Below, piece after piece: positions 8,544 through 17,714 of a DNA stretch of 64,000 nt; position 1 is the first letter of the stretch; each line of letters begins with the position of its first letter. The DNA lies in assembly GCA_963704295.1 (NCBI GenBank), contig OY969884.1, positions 496,001 to 560,000 of the forward strand, written 5' to 3'. Both the position numbers and the translations under genes were made by a program. The notes beneath the pieces are model-generated. The model ran no database searches. It was not told the origin of the DNA and was given only the letters and a program-made list of their open reading frames with translations. Source of the DNA: JACCVL01 sp963704295. Its GTDB lineage: Bacteria; Actinomycetota; Actinomycetes; Propionibacteriales; Nocardioidaceae.

Positions 8544-10019
8544 GTGGACGGGGAACGTCGGGTGGCGGGCTCCATCGCGGACCTCGACGTCCACCTGCAG
8601 CCGATCGTGTCATTGCCGGCCGGTGACCTGGTCCAGGTCGAGGCCCTCGCCCGGTGGCCCGGACGGGACGGCCTGGTGGCCTCACCTGACGAGTTCATCC
8701 CGGAGGCCGACCGCAGCGGCCTGATCCACCCGCTGGGCCAGCGGGTCCTGGATCGCGCCTGCGAGCTGGCGGCCGGCTGGCGCGCCGGGGGCCAGGACGT
8801 GGCCGTCTCGGTGAACGTGTCCGCCCGCCAGCTCGAAGACCCAGCCTTCGCCGACCAGCTGTGCGACACGCTGAGCCGACACCGGCTGCCCGCTCCCGCG
8901 CTGTGCCTCGAGCTGACCGAGTCCAGCATCGTCCGCGACCCGGACGGTGCCGCCGAGCTGCTTTCGACACTGCGCGAGCTCGGGGTGCGGATCGCCCTCG
9001 ACGACTTCGGCACCGGCAGCTCGTCGCTGACGTTGCTCCGCCAGCTTCCGGTGGACATCCTCAAGATCGACCGGTCGTTCGTCGCGCAGGTCACCGAGCA
9101 GCCACGCGACGCCGTCCTGGTTCGGATCCTCACCGACGCCGCCCACGCGCTCGGGTTGACCGTCTGCGCCGAGGGTGTGGAGAGCGTCGAACAGGCTCGG
9201 CAGCTCACCGCACTGGGGGTCGAACGGGGGCAGGGCTGGCTGTTCGGACGCCCGGCGCCGGTCACCGCCAGCGGCCAGCTGCCCGTCGCCCAATGGCCGC
9301 GGGCCGCCGTGGACGTTCGGGTGGCGCCGACGCTGCCGCTGGGTGCCACCGAGGACATCGTCGTCGTCACCGACGCCGACGACCGCGTCCTGTACGCGTC
9401 ACCGACGGCCGGGGACCAGCTCGGTCTTTCATCTGCCGAGCTGGTCGGCACCGACGCCGGATCGTTCGTGCACCCCGACGACCTGCCCGTGCTGCGCCCC
9501 GGGTCGGGCTGGGCCACGGTGCGGGTCAGCGGCGGCCGCCGGCCCGGCTGGCGGACCTGGCAGGTCTTCGCCCGCGGGGACCGGCTGCACCGCAAGGGGC
9601 TCCCGGCCGAGACGCTGTGGCTGTGCCGGGACGTGACCGAACGGGTGGCGGCCGATGATCGGGCGCACCGACATCAGGAGCTGTTCCGGCTGTCGTTCGA
9701 GGAGTCGCCGGTGGGGATGGCGGTGTCGACGCTGGACGGCACCCTGCTCCAGGTCAACGACGCGTTCGCGAAGCTGCTCCGGGTCACCCAGCGGCGGATT
9801 GTCGGGACGACAGTGGCCGACTGGACCCACCCGGAGGACCGGGCGGTGGACGCCTTCAACACCGAGGCGTTGACCACCGGCAGTGCCATCAGCCACACGC
9901 TGGACAAGCGGTTCGTCACCGGAGCCGGGCAGATCGTGCCGGTCACGGTGGTCGCGACCGTTCTCGACGACGAGGCAGGACCACCGGTCGTGGTGGCCCA
10001 CGTCGTGCGGCGGAGCTGA
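8544..10019 (+). CDS. EAL-domain c-di-GMP phosphodiesterase with two C-terminal PAS domains
   Basis: A 491-residue cytosolic protein. The EAL domain comes first (residues about 10-245) and keeps the catalytic and metal-binding motifs: EAL at 33-35, NVSARQ at 91, ELTES at 123, DDFGTG at 153, KID at 174 and AEGVE at 209. This indicates active hydrolysis of cyclic di-GMP. Two PAS-like domains follow (about 265-370 with VVVTDADDRVLYASP, and 375-490 with ESPVGMAVSTLDGTLLQVN). EAL before PAS is the reverse of the usual sensor-then-effector order. No GGDEF or membrane segment is seen. GTG 8544 lacks a strong ribosome-binding site, so a slightly later GTG is possible. The stop abuts the convergent glucokinase stop with no gap. 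Confidence 0.9.
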   Translation: MDGERRVAGSIADLDVHLQPIVSLPAGDLVQVEALARWPGRDGLVASPDEFIPEADRSGLIHPLGQRVLDRACELAAGWRAGGQDVAVSVNVSARQLEDPAFADQLCDTLSRHRLPAPALCLELTESSIVRDPDGAAELLSTLRELGVRIALDDFGTGSSSLTLLRQLPVDILKIDRSFVAQVTEQPRDAVLVRILTDAAHALGLTVCAEGVESVEQARQLTALGVERGQGWLFGRPAPVTASGQLPVAQWPRAAVDVRVAPTLPLGATEDIVVVTDADDRVLYASPTAGDQLGLSSAELVGTDAGSFVHPDDLPVLRPGSGWATVRVSGGRRPGWRTWQVFARGDRLHRKGLPAETLWLCRDVTERVAADDRAHRHQELFRLSFEESPVGMAVSTLDGTLLQVNDAFAKLLRVTQRRIVGTTVADWTHPEDRAVDAFNTEALTTGSAISHTLDKRFVTGAGQIVPVTVVATVLDDEAGPPVVVAHVVRRS

Positions 10020-10976
10020 CTAGTCGCGCCGGGCGAGGTCGCCCGCCCCGACGATGCCGGCGCTGTTGCCGAGCTCGGCCAACCGGATGTCGAGTGCCGG
10101 CCGGTGTCCCCGGCCGGTCAGCTCGTGGGCGAAGGCCGCGCGCATCGGGCCGATCAGCAGTTCACCGGCGTCCGCGACGCCACCACCCACGACCGCCACC
10201 GCCGGGTCCAGCACGGCGGCCAGCGACGCAAGGCCCTCCCCGAGCCAGCGCCCCGCATCCCCCACCAGCTCGATGCTCGCCAGGTCTCCCTCCTGGGCCA
10301 GTCGAGTGACCATCGGGCCGTCCAGCGCGTCCGCATCGCCCCCGCAGGCCTCGGCCAGGGAGCCCGCCAACGGGGACCCGGACCGCACCAGCTCGCGGGC
10401 CTCGCGGACCAGTGCCCGGCCGCTGGCGTACTGCTCCCAACAGCCCCGGTTCCCGCACCCACACCGTTCCCCCTGCGGGACCACCCGCAGGTGGCCGACC
10501 TCCGCCGCCACCCCGAAGGCACCTCGGTGCAGGGCACCGTCGAGCACGATGCCGCCGCCGATGCCGGTGCCGACCGTGAGGAGCACGAGATCATCGACGT
10601 CCGCACCGGCCCCGAACCGGAACTCCGCCCACGCGGCGGCGTTCGCGTCGTTCTCCACCACCACGGGCAGCTGGACCCGTTCGACCACCCGCTGTCGCAG
10701 CGGCTCGTCCCGCCAGGCGATGTTGGGTGCGAACAGCACCGTCGAGCGCGCAGAGTCCACGAAGCCCGCCGCGCCGATTCCCACCGCCTCGATCGAGTGC
10801 CGCTCCCGGTGCCGGCCGACGAGATCGGCGATCGCCGCCGCGATGGCGGACGACACGTCGCCGGACCCGGCGGCGGGGGTGGGAACCTGCTCGTGCTCGA
10901 GCACCTCGCCGGAGTCGGTCACCACGCCGGACGCGATCTTGGTGCCGCCGACGTCGACGCCCACGGTCAGTCCCAC
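10020..10976 (-). CDS. glkA: ROK-family glucokinase
   Basis: A 318-residue ROK kinase of standard length with GVDVGGTKIASGVV, ENDANAAAWAEFRFG, VGTGIGGGIV and the zinc motif CGCGNRGCWEQYASG. It phosphorylates glucose with ATP at entry to glycolysis. It directly follows the DUF5304-type gene, with a 10-base overlap, as in the SCO2127-glkA pair of Streptomyces coelicolor, which supports the glkA assignment. Start is GTG 10976. It is strongly similar to the ROK kinase at 7363-8472 across the whole catalytic core, suggesting duplication with the EAL gene between the copies. Confidence 0.92.
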   Translation of the reverse strand: MGLTVGVDVGGTKIASGVVTDSGEVLEHEQVPTPAAGSGDVSSAIAAAIADLVGRHRERHSIEAVGIGAAGFVDSARSTVLFAPNIAWRDEPLRQRVVERVQLPVVVENDANAAAWAEFRFGAGADVDDLVLLTVGTGIGGGIVLDGALHRGAFGVAAEVGHLRVVPQGERCGCGNRGCWEQYASGRALVREARELVRSGSPLAGSLAEACGGDADALDGPMVTRLAQEGDLASIELVGDAGRWLGEGLASLAAVLDPAVAVVGGGVADAGELLIGPMRAAFAHELTGRGHRPALDIRLAELGNSAGIVGAGDLARRD

Positions 10977-11371
10977 GCCGACCCCTTCGACTCGCCGTCG
11001 ACGGCTGCGTCGTCGAGGTCGATGCGCTGGACGTCGGTGGCCGGCCCCGCCGCGCCGTCGGGCGGGCGAGCGGGAGGTCGAGCGGCGGACTCGGCGAGGT
11101 CCCGGACGGCCACGGCCAGTGAGGCCGCAGCGGCGACGACCTGCTGGCGCAGCTCAGGGTTCGTGTCACGCATGAACGCCATGGCCTGGCACAGCGGGCA
11201 CCACCGGCACTCGGCCGGATGCCCAGCCGATTGCCCAGCCGGATCGACACCGTCGACCGCCGAGTCGGCCCCGGTGGCATGCTCACGGGCGCGGTCCAGC
11301 AGCGCGACGAACAGCCGGGCCGCCTCCTCGGCCGCGGTCCCGACGGGATCGCGGTCGCCCGCCGGGCTCAT
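10967..11371 (-). CDS. DUF5304-type small protein upstream of glucokinase
   Basis: A 134-residue protein with a helical, acidic N-terminus, a central cysteine cluster ECRWCPLCQAM that could bind metal, and a charged alanine/proline-rich tail. It resembles the conserved actinobacterial protein encoded just before glkA (SCO2127 position), which has been connected with glucose repression in Streptomyces; a molecular function is not established. ATG 11371 overlaps the ArsA-like gene stop as ATGA and its end overlaps glkA, so it sits inside a translationally coupled trio. Confidence 0.72.
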   Translation of the reverse strand: MSPAGDRDPVGTAAEEAARLFVALLDRAREHATGADSAVDGVDPAGQSAGHPAECRWCPLCQAMAFMRDTNPELRQQVVAAAASLAVAVRDLAESAARPPARPPDGAAGPATDVQRIDLDDAAVDGESKGSAWD

Positions 11372-12540
11372 CCCGTTTCCTCGAAGCGGACCTGCAGCCG
11401 GCCCTCGTCGAGCCGGGCGCCGACCACACCGGCGGTCCGCAGCACGGATGGCAGCGCGATCACCCGACGGTAGGAGCCGACGGTGACCACCAGATCGTCA
11501 CCGTGTCGGGCGAGGTCCAGGTCGTCCCGCCGGGCGAACGGGAGCGGGAGAGTCAAGCGGACGCCAGAGTTGTGCCGCTCCACCTGCAGCGGAGCGGGCC
11601 CTTCGTACCGCGCGGTGGGGTCGTCGGCGTCGTACAGCCCGGCGGCGAACCCGGCCAAGGCATCGGCGCCGACCGGCTCCGCGGCGCCGTAGGCGGCGTA
11701 CCAGACCGGCAGCGGTGCGAACGAGGAGCGCACTTCGGTCAGCACGTCTGCCTGCGCGGCCACCCAGCCGGCGCGCCAGCCGTCTGCCGTGCCGGCACCG
11801 GCGGGGAACACCCTGTTCGCCACCACTCCGTCGACGCTGTATCCGTAGAGGGACAGCGTCGTCAACGCGCGGCGGGCCTCCGCCACCACTACCCGCTCGG
11901 GGGTCAGCACCAGCCGGGCGGAGGCGTCCTTGCCGGTCAGGAGGGTGTGCACGTCGAGCAGGTCGGCGTGCAGCCGCTCGAGCGCGTCGAAGACCGAGGC
12001 CCGCGGCGGCGGCACCGCAGCACTCCGGGTCAGCATCGGCCGCAGAGCCTTGAGGACCCGCCGCTCCATCGGAACCACCCGATCCAGGTACCACCCGAGC
12101 GCTTCGGGCAGCGCCAGCAGTCGAAGCGTCTCCGCCGTGGGGGCGCAGTCCACGACCACCAGATCCCAGCGACCGGACGCCACCTGGTCGCGCACCTCGA
12201 GCAGTGCCAGCACCTCCTCGGCACCCGGCAGCACGGTCAGCTCCTCGGCCGCCATGGGATCCACCCCGGCGGCATCCAGGACCGCGAGCAGGTAGGACTG
12301 GACCTCGGCCCAGGAGCGCTCGAACCGGCGCTGCACGTCGACCTGCTGCACCCACACCCGATCCTCTGCTCGGGTCGGTTCCGGACCGACCGCGATGCCG
12401 AAGGCGTCCCCGAGCGAGTGCGCGGCATCGGTGGACAGCACCAGCGTCCGCAAACCCCGACGGCCGGCGAGCACGGCCGTCCCGGCCGCGGCTGTGGTCT
12501 TGCCCACCCCGCCCTTGCCGGTGAACAGCAGCACGCGCAT
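11368..12540 (-). CDS. ArsA/GET3-like ATPase
   Basis: A 390-residue P-loop ATPase with an N-terminal deviant Walker A (TGKGGVGKTTAAAGTA), switch I LSTDAAHSLGDAF, and VVVDCAPTAETLRLL (Walker B and switch II). The C-terminal ~80 residues form a small beta-rich domain (VRLTLPLPFARRDDLDL) like the Hsp20-like extension of actinobacterial ArsA-family proteins. The family is linked to arsenite transport or membrane-protein targeting; no ars genes are nearby, so a role in arsenic resistance is not supported. It is the first gene of an operon with the DUF5304 protein and glkA. Confidence 0.87.
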   Translation of the reverse strand: MRVLLFTGKGGVGKTTAAAGTAVLAGRRGLRTLVLSTDAAHSLGDAFGIAVGPEPTRAEDRVWVQQVDVQRRFERSWAEVQSYLLAVLDAAGVDPMAAEELTVLPGAEEVLALLEVRDQVASGRWDLVVVDCAPTAETLRLLALPEALGWYLDRVVPMERRVLKALRPMLTRSAAVPPPRASVFDALERLHADLLDVHTLLTGKDASARLVLTPERVVVAEARRALTTLSLYGYSVDGVVANRVFPAGAGTADGWRAGWVAAQADVLTEVRSSFAPLPVWYAAYGAAEPVGADALAGFAAGLYDADDPTARYEGPAPLQVERHNSGVRLTLPLPFARRDDLDLARHGDDLVVTVGSYRRVIALPSVLRTAGVVGARLDEGRLQVRFEETG

Positions 12541-12548
12541 GGCCGGTC

Positions 12549-12554
12549 AGCCTA
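12549..12554 (-). promoter_or_regulatory. -10 element, leaderless promoter of the ArsA-like gene
   Basis: TAGGCT on the minus strand ends 8 bases before ATG 12540. This spacing places the expected transcription start at or next to the start codon, giving a leaderless mRNA. No ribosome-binding site is present in the gap. Confidence 0.6.
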
Positions 12555-12595
12555 TGCCCGGGCGACGACCGGCCGGCCGGCCGGCTTGCGCCGGG

Positions 12596-13036
12596 TCAGG
12601 TTTGCGACTCGACCCGCTTCTTCAGCCCCTTGAGTGCGGCGTCGATGATGACCTTCTCGGCCTTGCGGCGGAGCATGCCGATCATCGGGATGGACACGTC
12701 CACGGCCAGCCGGTAGGTCACGGTCGTGCCGCCGTCGGCCGCCTCCGCGAGCTCGTACGCCCCGTCCATGCCCTTGAGCACCTTGCCCTGCACGAGGGTC
12801 CACGTGACCGACCGGTCGTCGTCCCACTCGTACGCGAGGACGTACTCGTCCTTGATGGGCGCCGCGTCCAGGACGAAACGGACCTTCGCCGGCCGCCCGT
12901 CCGGGCCGTCCTCGACGGTCTCGGCCCGCTTCACGCCGGTGGCCCAGGTGGGATAGGCGTCGAAATCCGCGATCACGGCCATCACCGATGCGGCGTCGGC
13001 GGCGACGGTGATGTCCGATGTGGTCTGGTCAGCCAT
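12596..13036 (-). CDS. SRPBCC (START-like) lipid/ligand-binding protein
   Basis: A 146-residue single-domain protein of the polyketide cyclase/START-like fold: N-terminal ITVAADAASVMAVIADFDAYP with TWATGV, a central beta sheet, and a long C-terminal helix (EKVIIDAALKGLKKRVE). Such proteins bind hydrophobic ligands; no ligand can be read from the sequence. It is encoded just upstream of the ArsA-like ATPase and next to the divergent acyl-CoA ligase, so lipid-related work is plausible but inferred. Confidence 0.85.
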   Translation of the reverse strand: MADQTTSDITVAADAASVMAVIADFDAYPTWATGVKRAETVEDGPDGRPAKVRFVLDAAPIKDEYVLAYEWDDDRSVTWTLVQGKVLKGMDGAYELAEAADGGTTVTYRLAVDVSIPMIGMLRRKAEKVIIDAALKGLKKRVESQT

Positions 13037-13081
13037 GTGCGGGGTCTCCCGGGTGCGACCGGCGACGGTGCTCGCCGGCGG

Positions 13082-13279
13082 TCAGGCGCCGGCCAGCCCG
13101 GCGCCCGGGGCGGACGCCGACGGAGGGACACTACCGACGCGCCGCGACGGATCGACCCGGCCACCGCCGATCGGGGCCGCCGGCCCGGCCGGGCTGGCCG
13201 GGCTCGAGAAGGCCCTCCGAACCGCTTCCGGCGGCGTGGCCACGACGACGTGCTCGTCGACGACGTCGGGTACGGACAT
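13082..13279 (-). CDS. Small possible gene or truncated SRPBCC remnant
   Basis: A 65-codon frame starting MSVPDVVDEHVVVATPPEAV. The first ~25 residues look like the start of an SRPBCC domain (a strand followed by PPEAV), but the rest is a proline/alanine/serine-rich tail that does not complete the fold. It is either a broken paralogue of the adjacent SRPBCC gene or a chance frame in GC-rich DNA. No convincing ribosome-binding site is seen. Confidence 0.3.
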   Translation of the reverse strand: MSVPDVVDEHVVVATPPEAVRRAFSSPASPAGPAAPIGGGRVDPSRRVGSVPPSASAPGAGLAGA

Positions 13280-13288
13280 CGGGGACTG

Positions 13289-13294
13289 TAGCGT
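13289..13294 (+). promoter_or_regulatory. -10 element, leaderless promoter of the acyl-CoA ligase gene
   Basis: TAGCGT is followed by 6 bases and then GTG 13301, which puts the predicted transcription start on the start codon. This also supports the choice of that GTG. Confidence 0.6.
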
Positions 13295-13300
13295 TCGCGC

Positions 13301-15097
13301 GTGCGGCAGTACTCCACCCCGGCGACGTCTTCGGCGCCGGTCCGCGGCAGCCTCACCGACGACGTGGTGGCGAACGCGCAGAGCCGCCCGGACGCCGTGC
13401 TGTTCCGGCGTCGGGAGCCCGCGGACGGCCGCGAAGGCTGGCAGGACGTGAGCGCGAGCCGGTTCCGCGCCGACGTCGTCGGCGTGGCGAAGGGGCTGCT
13501 CGCCGCAGGACTGCAGGTGGGTGACCGGCTGGGCCTGCTCTGCGGCACCCGGTACGAATGGACGGTCGTCGACTACGCCGCCTGGTGGGTGGGGGCGGCG
13601 ACCGTTCCGATGTACGACACCGCGCCGGCCGACCAGGTGCGGTGGATCCTCGCCGACTCCGCGGCGGTCGGATGCGTGGTCGAGACCGCACCGCACCGGC
13701 TACGGGTGGCGTCGGTCGACGCGGCTCTGCCGGGCCTCGAGCACGTGTGGACCATCGAGGACGGCGCGCTGGAAGCGCTCCGAGCACAAGGCGTGGACGT
13801 GTCCGACGACGACCTCGAGCGACGGCGGGCGGAGGTCGCGCCGGACTCCCTGGCCACGATCATCTACACCTCGGGCACGACCGGGCGGCCGAAGGGCTGC
13901 TGCCTCACCCATGGCAACTTCATGGCCGAGCTGGCCAGCACCACCGACGCCCTGCCAGAGCTCTTCGACCAGCCGGACGCCTCGACCCTGTTGTTCCTTC
14001 CGCTCGCCCACGTCTTCGCCCGAGTCGTCCAGGTCGGCTGTGTGCACTCGGGCACCGCGCTCGGGCACACCGCGGACGTCGCGAACCTGGCGGCCCGGAT
14101 GGCGGACTTCCAGCCGACGTTCGTGTTGGCCGTGCCACGGATCTTCGAGAAGGTCTACACCGCCAGCAGCCAGCAGGCCGCGGTAGCCGGTCGCGGCCGG
14201 GTCTTCGGCGCGGCCGCAGCGACGGCGATCGCGTGGAGCCGGGCCCTGGACGCGGACGGTCCGGGTCTTGCCCTGCGGGCCCGGCACGCCACCTTCGAGC
14301 GCCTCGTCTACCGCCGGCTCCGCGAGAGCCTGGGCGGCCGGCTGCGGCACGCGGTGTCCGGCGGTGCGCCGCTCGGTGACCGGCTCGGGCACTTCTTCCG
14401 CGGGATCGGAGTGACCGTCCTGGAGGGTTACGGGTCGACGGAGACCACGGCGGCGCTCACCGTGAACCTCCCGGCGGAGCAGAAGGTCGGCACCGTCGGG
14501 CGGCCATTGCCCGGCGTCGACGTGCGGGTCGCAGACGATGGCGAGCTGCTGTTCCGCGGACCGCAGATATTCAGCGGCTACTGGCATGACGACCGGGCGA
14601 CGGCGCGCGCCCTGGCCGACGGGTGGTTCCACAGCGGCGACCTTGGGGAGATCGACGGAGAGGGCTTCGTCCGGGTCACCGGTCGCCGGGAGGAGCTCCT
14701 GGTGACCGCGGGCGGCAAACACGTCGCGCCGACTGTGCTGGAGGACCGGGTCCGCACCCATCCGTTGGTCAGTCAGTGCCTGGTGGTCGGCGACGGCAGA
14801 CCCTACGTCGCCGCGCTCGTCACTCTCGACCGGGACGCCACCGTGGCCTGGGCACGTTCCGCCGGTCGTGCCGGCGAGCCGGCGGATCTCGTCGACGACC
14901 CCGCACTGCGGGCAGAGCTGCAGGCGGCCGTCGACGGTGCGAACGCCACGGTCTCCGCCGCCGAGTCGATCCGCAGGTTCCTTGTGCTTCCCGAGGACTG
15001 GACCGAGGGGGGCGGGCACGTCACTCCGAGTCTGAAGCTCAAGCGGTCACTGGTGGTGCACGACTTCAGGGCCGACATCGAGTCGCTCTACGCCTGA
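13301..15097 (+). CDS. Long-chain fatty acid-CoA ligase (AMP-forming)
   Basis: A 598-residue adenylate-forming enzyme activating fatty acids to acyl-CoA. Motifs are in order: the phosphate-binding loop IIYTSGTTGRPKG, FLPLAHVFARVVQ, VPRIFEKVY, the YGSTETTAALTVN acid-binding motif, WFHSGDLGEI and GRREELLVTAGGKHVAP. The final part (TPSLKLKRSLV) contains the conserved C-terminal lysine region. The arrangement is that of FadD15/SCO2131-type ligases. It is divergent from the SRPBCC gene and appears to be transcribed alone. Confidence 0.93.
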   Translation: MRQYSTPATSSAPVRGSLTDDVVANAQSRPDAVLFRRREPADGREGWQDVSASRFRADVVGVAKGLLAAGLQVGDRLGLLCGTRYEWTVVDYAAWWVGAATVPMYDTAPADQVRWILADSAAVGCVVETAPHRLRVASVDAALPGLEHVWTIEDGALEALRAQGVDVSDDDLERRRAEVAPDSLATIIYTSGTTGRPKGCCLTHGNFMAELASTTDALPELFDQPDASTLLFLPLAHVFARVVQVGCVHSGTALGHTADVANLAARMADFQPTFVLAVPRIFEKVYTASSQQAAVAGRGRVFGAAAATAIAWSRALDADGPGLALRARHATFERLVYRRLRESLGGRLRHAVSGGAPLGDRLGHFFRGIGVTVLEGYGSTETTAALTVNLPAEQKVGTVGRPLPGVDVRVADDGELLFRGPQIFSGYWHDDRATARALADGWFHSGDLGEIDGEGFVRVTGRREELLVTAGGKHVAPTVLEDRVRTHPLVSQCLVVGDGRPYVAALVTLDRDATVAWARSAGRAGEPADLVDDPALRAELQAAVDGANATVSAAESIRRFLVLPEDWTEGGGHVTPSLKLKRSLVVHDFRADIESLYA

Positions 15098-15217
15098 CCG
15101 ACGGGCCGGTGGACAGGCATCCCCCGTTCGGTGGACGACCGTGCCGGTTCGGATGCTTCTGGTCCCCCGCCGGTGCCGAAGCGACCCGCTCGCGTTCCCG
15201 ACGCCCGCGGCCGGTCC

Positions 15218-15223
15218 TAGCGT
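15218..15223 (+). promoter_or_regulatory. Candidate -10 element of the Tad pilus operon
   Basis: TAGCGT lies 39 bases before the TadE start codon in the 165-base gap after the acyl-CoA ligase gene. It would give a short leader containing the strong AGGAGGGG site. No clear -35 was recognised. Confidence 0.4.
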
Positions 15224-15262
15224 CGGTCGTTGCAGACCCGACACTTGACAGGAGGGGGCGAG

Positions 15263-15775
15263 ATGGTCGCGACGACTCGTCCGTCGACTCGCTTCGCCCG
15301 GCGTCCGGGCGAGACCGGGGCGAGCGCCGTCGAGTTCGCCTTCGTCGTGCCGGTGCTGGTCTGCCTGCTCTTCGGCATCGTCACCTGCGGTCTCGCGCTC
15401 TTCCACTCCGTGTCGCTCAACGACTCCGTCCGGGCCGGTGCGCGCTTCGGGGCTACCGCCGTCAGCGACGGCAACTGGACCGCCGCCGTTCGGGCGCGAA
15501 CGGTGGAGTACTACGCGGGAGCCTCCGATGAGCTGACCACCGCCGACGTTTGCGTCCAGCTGGTCAAGGGCCCGAGCGCCACCCAGGTCCAGTCGGCGTG
15601 TGCGCTCACCGGCAGCGCGGCGACCCCACCGCCCTCGCCCGCGGGACTGACCGCCACCGACTGCGTGGTCAAGGTGTGGGCGGCACAGCCGGCGACGCTC
15701 TCCGCTCCTCCGTTCTACAGCAAGGAGATCCTGCTCAAGCGCGGGTCCGTCACCCGCTACGAACGGACCTGCTGA
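15263..15775 (+). CDS. tadE: TadE-like pseudopilin
   Basis: A 170-residue minor pseudopilin of the Flp/Tad pilus. The N-terminus carries a prepilin-type cleavage site and helix (RPGETG then ASAVEFAFVVPVLV, with the glutamate at mature position 5), followed by an extracytoplasmic domain with three cysteines. ATG 15263 was chosen because AGGAGGGG lies at 15250-15257. The stop overlaps the next gene's ATG (TGATG), so the pair is coupled. The remaining Tad genes follow in the same direction. Confidence 0.88.
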   Translation: MVATTRPSTRFARRPGETGASAVEFAFVVPVLVCLLFGIVTCGLALFHSVSLNDSVRAGARFGATAVSDGNWTAAVRARTVEYYAGASDELTTADVCVQLVKGPSATQVQSACALTGSAATPPPSPAGLTATDCVVKVWAAQPATLSAPPFYSKEILLKRGSVTRYERTC

Positions 15776-17714
15776 TGCGGCCGCGGACCTCGTGGTGGAT
15801 GCGGCGGACCCGGGCTGAGACCGGAGCCGTCGCCGTCGTCGTCTCCGTCTCGATGGCCCTGCTCGCGGTGACGGCGGCGCTGGTGCTGGACTTCGGGATC
15901 GCCCGGCTGGACCGCACCTCCAACAAGCTGACGGCGGACGCCTCGGTGATGGCCGGGTTGCAGGCCATGTACGACACCGAGGGCGAGCGGAAGTCCTGGC
16001 GGGCGGTGTGTACGGCCATCTCCTACCTGCGCGCCAACGGACCCGAGCTGACCACCGCCACCGGGACGTTCACCACCGGCACCGGCGGAGCTGTCGGAGG
16101 CGACCCCTGCACGACTCTCGGCTATCAGGACCTGACCTGCCTTCCTGACGACCAGTCCACCTGGGCCCGGTGGGACGGCACCGCGGGCGACGGCCGGATC
16201 ACGATCCAGATCCGCAGCGGATACCTGATGCCGGACCCCGCCTTCACCGAAGATGCCACCCTCAGCGCCGACACGGGCGTGGCCGACGCCGCCGGCTGCG
16301 ACCAGCTCGCGGTGATCATCCGGGAGTCGCGCAGTCCCGGTCTCGGTGCCCTGGCGACCGACGAGGACACGGTGACCACGATCCGCTCCGTCGGACGCGC
16401 CTCGTCCGACGGTTTGAGCGACGTCGTGCCGGCCCTGATCCTGCTGGAGCGTACCGAGTGCAACGCGCTACAGGTGGGCAGTGGTGCGTCCTACATCGAG
16501 GTCTACGGCAGCGGGGCGGCTCCCGGCACGATCCACGCGGACAGCCTCGGCAGCGGGAGCACCTGCTCCTCCGGTTCCGGCAGTTACGTGATGCGCGGCA
16601 AGGCGGCCAAACACATCTGGGCCCACGCCGCCACGAGCGGCAGCCCCCGACGGCCCGGGCTGATCACGACGGTCGCCAGCAGCGGGGCTCCCGGCGCGGT
16701 GCCGGCACGAGCCACCGACGGAGCGAGCAACACCTGCGCGGAGACCCTGACCGGTACCTGCACCGCCGCGGTCGGAGGAAGCCTGATCGGCCGTCGACCG
16801 CCGGACGTCCGCTACCTCAGCGGGGTGCGCAACGCCGTCGCTGCCGCCGACCCCGCTGTACAACGCCACCAGCACTCCTGCGGGATACGTCGCGCAAGGT
16901 GGCAGCTGCACGTTCGGCTCCGGGACCAACACCACCACCAGCCCGGTCTTCGTGAACTGCCCCAACGGCGCGAAGATCGACGGCACCTTCACGTTCACCA
17001 ACGCCCCGAGCGTGGTCTTCAACGGCCCGCTCGAGGTCAAGCCGTCCGCCACACTGGCCGCACCCAAAGCCACGCAGTTCTACGTGCGGGGCAGGACCAC
17101 GAGCGGCTCCCTCGACGGGCTCACCGTGGCCGGCAACCTGAGTATCAACAACAGCGTGGCGGGCACCAGCTGCCCCGGACTCACCGCGGCGCCGCGGGCC
17201 AGGCTTGTCGTGGGCTTCGGACCGTTCACCGGCGGCTCGACGGCCGTGGTGCGGCTGTGCCACACCTCCGTCTTGATGGCCGGGAACTCCGGCACCCCCG
17301 GCTGCCCGCTCCCCACGACCGTCGGGATCGCGCCCTACAGCAACGCCTGCCGGGGATACCTGAACATCGGCGCCGGTGCCACCGCTCGACTGGACGGCGC
17401 CGGACCTGATCAGGACCCGGGTGGCCACCATCGCCGAGACCAACACCTATCTCGAGGATCTCGCGTTCTGGACGGAGACGTCGAGCGGGAACGGCCTCGG
17501 AGGCGGCGGCGCCGTCTCCGTCAGCGGTGTCTTCGTGGCGCCCAACGCCAATCCGTTCCTGCTCGGCGGAGGCTCGGACAACACCGCCCGGCAGAACGCC
17601 CAGTTCGTCGCCCGCGCTCTCGAGGTCAAGGGCAACTCGACGGTCGTCATGCAGCCCAACCCGCGCAACTCGATCACGATGCCGGCGCCGGCGGTCTACC
17701 TGCTGGTGCGCTGA
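15775..17714 (+). pseudogene. TadG-like secreted pilus-associated protein, two frameshifts as assembled
   Basis: Starts MRPRTSWWMRRTRAETGAVA with a single hydrophobic N-terminal segment like TadE/TadG proteins, followed by a long secreted region rich in glycine, serine, threonine and cysteine. The first frame is coherent to about 16790. The second carries plausible sequence from there (PLYNATSTPAGYVAQGG) to about 17385. The third (VATIAETNTYLEDLAFW) ends at 17714. Each change is +1, as from one extra base. Restored, it would be about 645 residues with a beta-helix-like repetitive C-terminal half. It lies between TadE and CpaB. It is either an assembly artefact or a decayed gene. Confidence 0.75.

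Noticed and set aside
11368..12540. Arsenic resistance operon
   Set aside because: Only the ArsA-like ATPase is present, with no arsB, arsC or arsR. The neighbours are glkA and the DUF5304-type gene.
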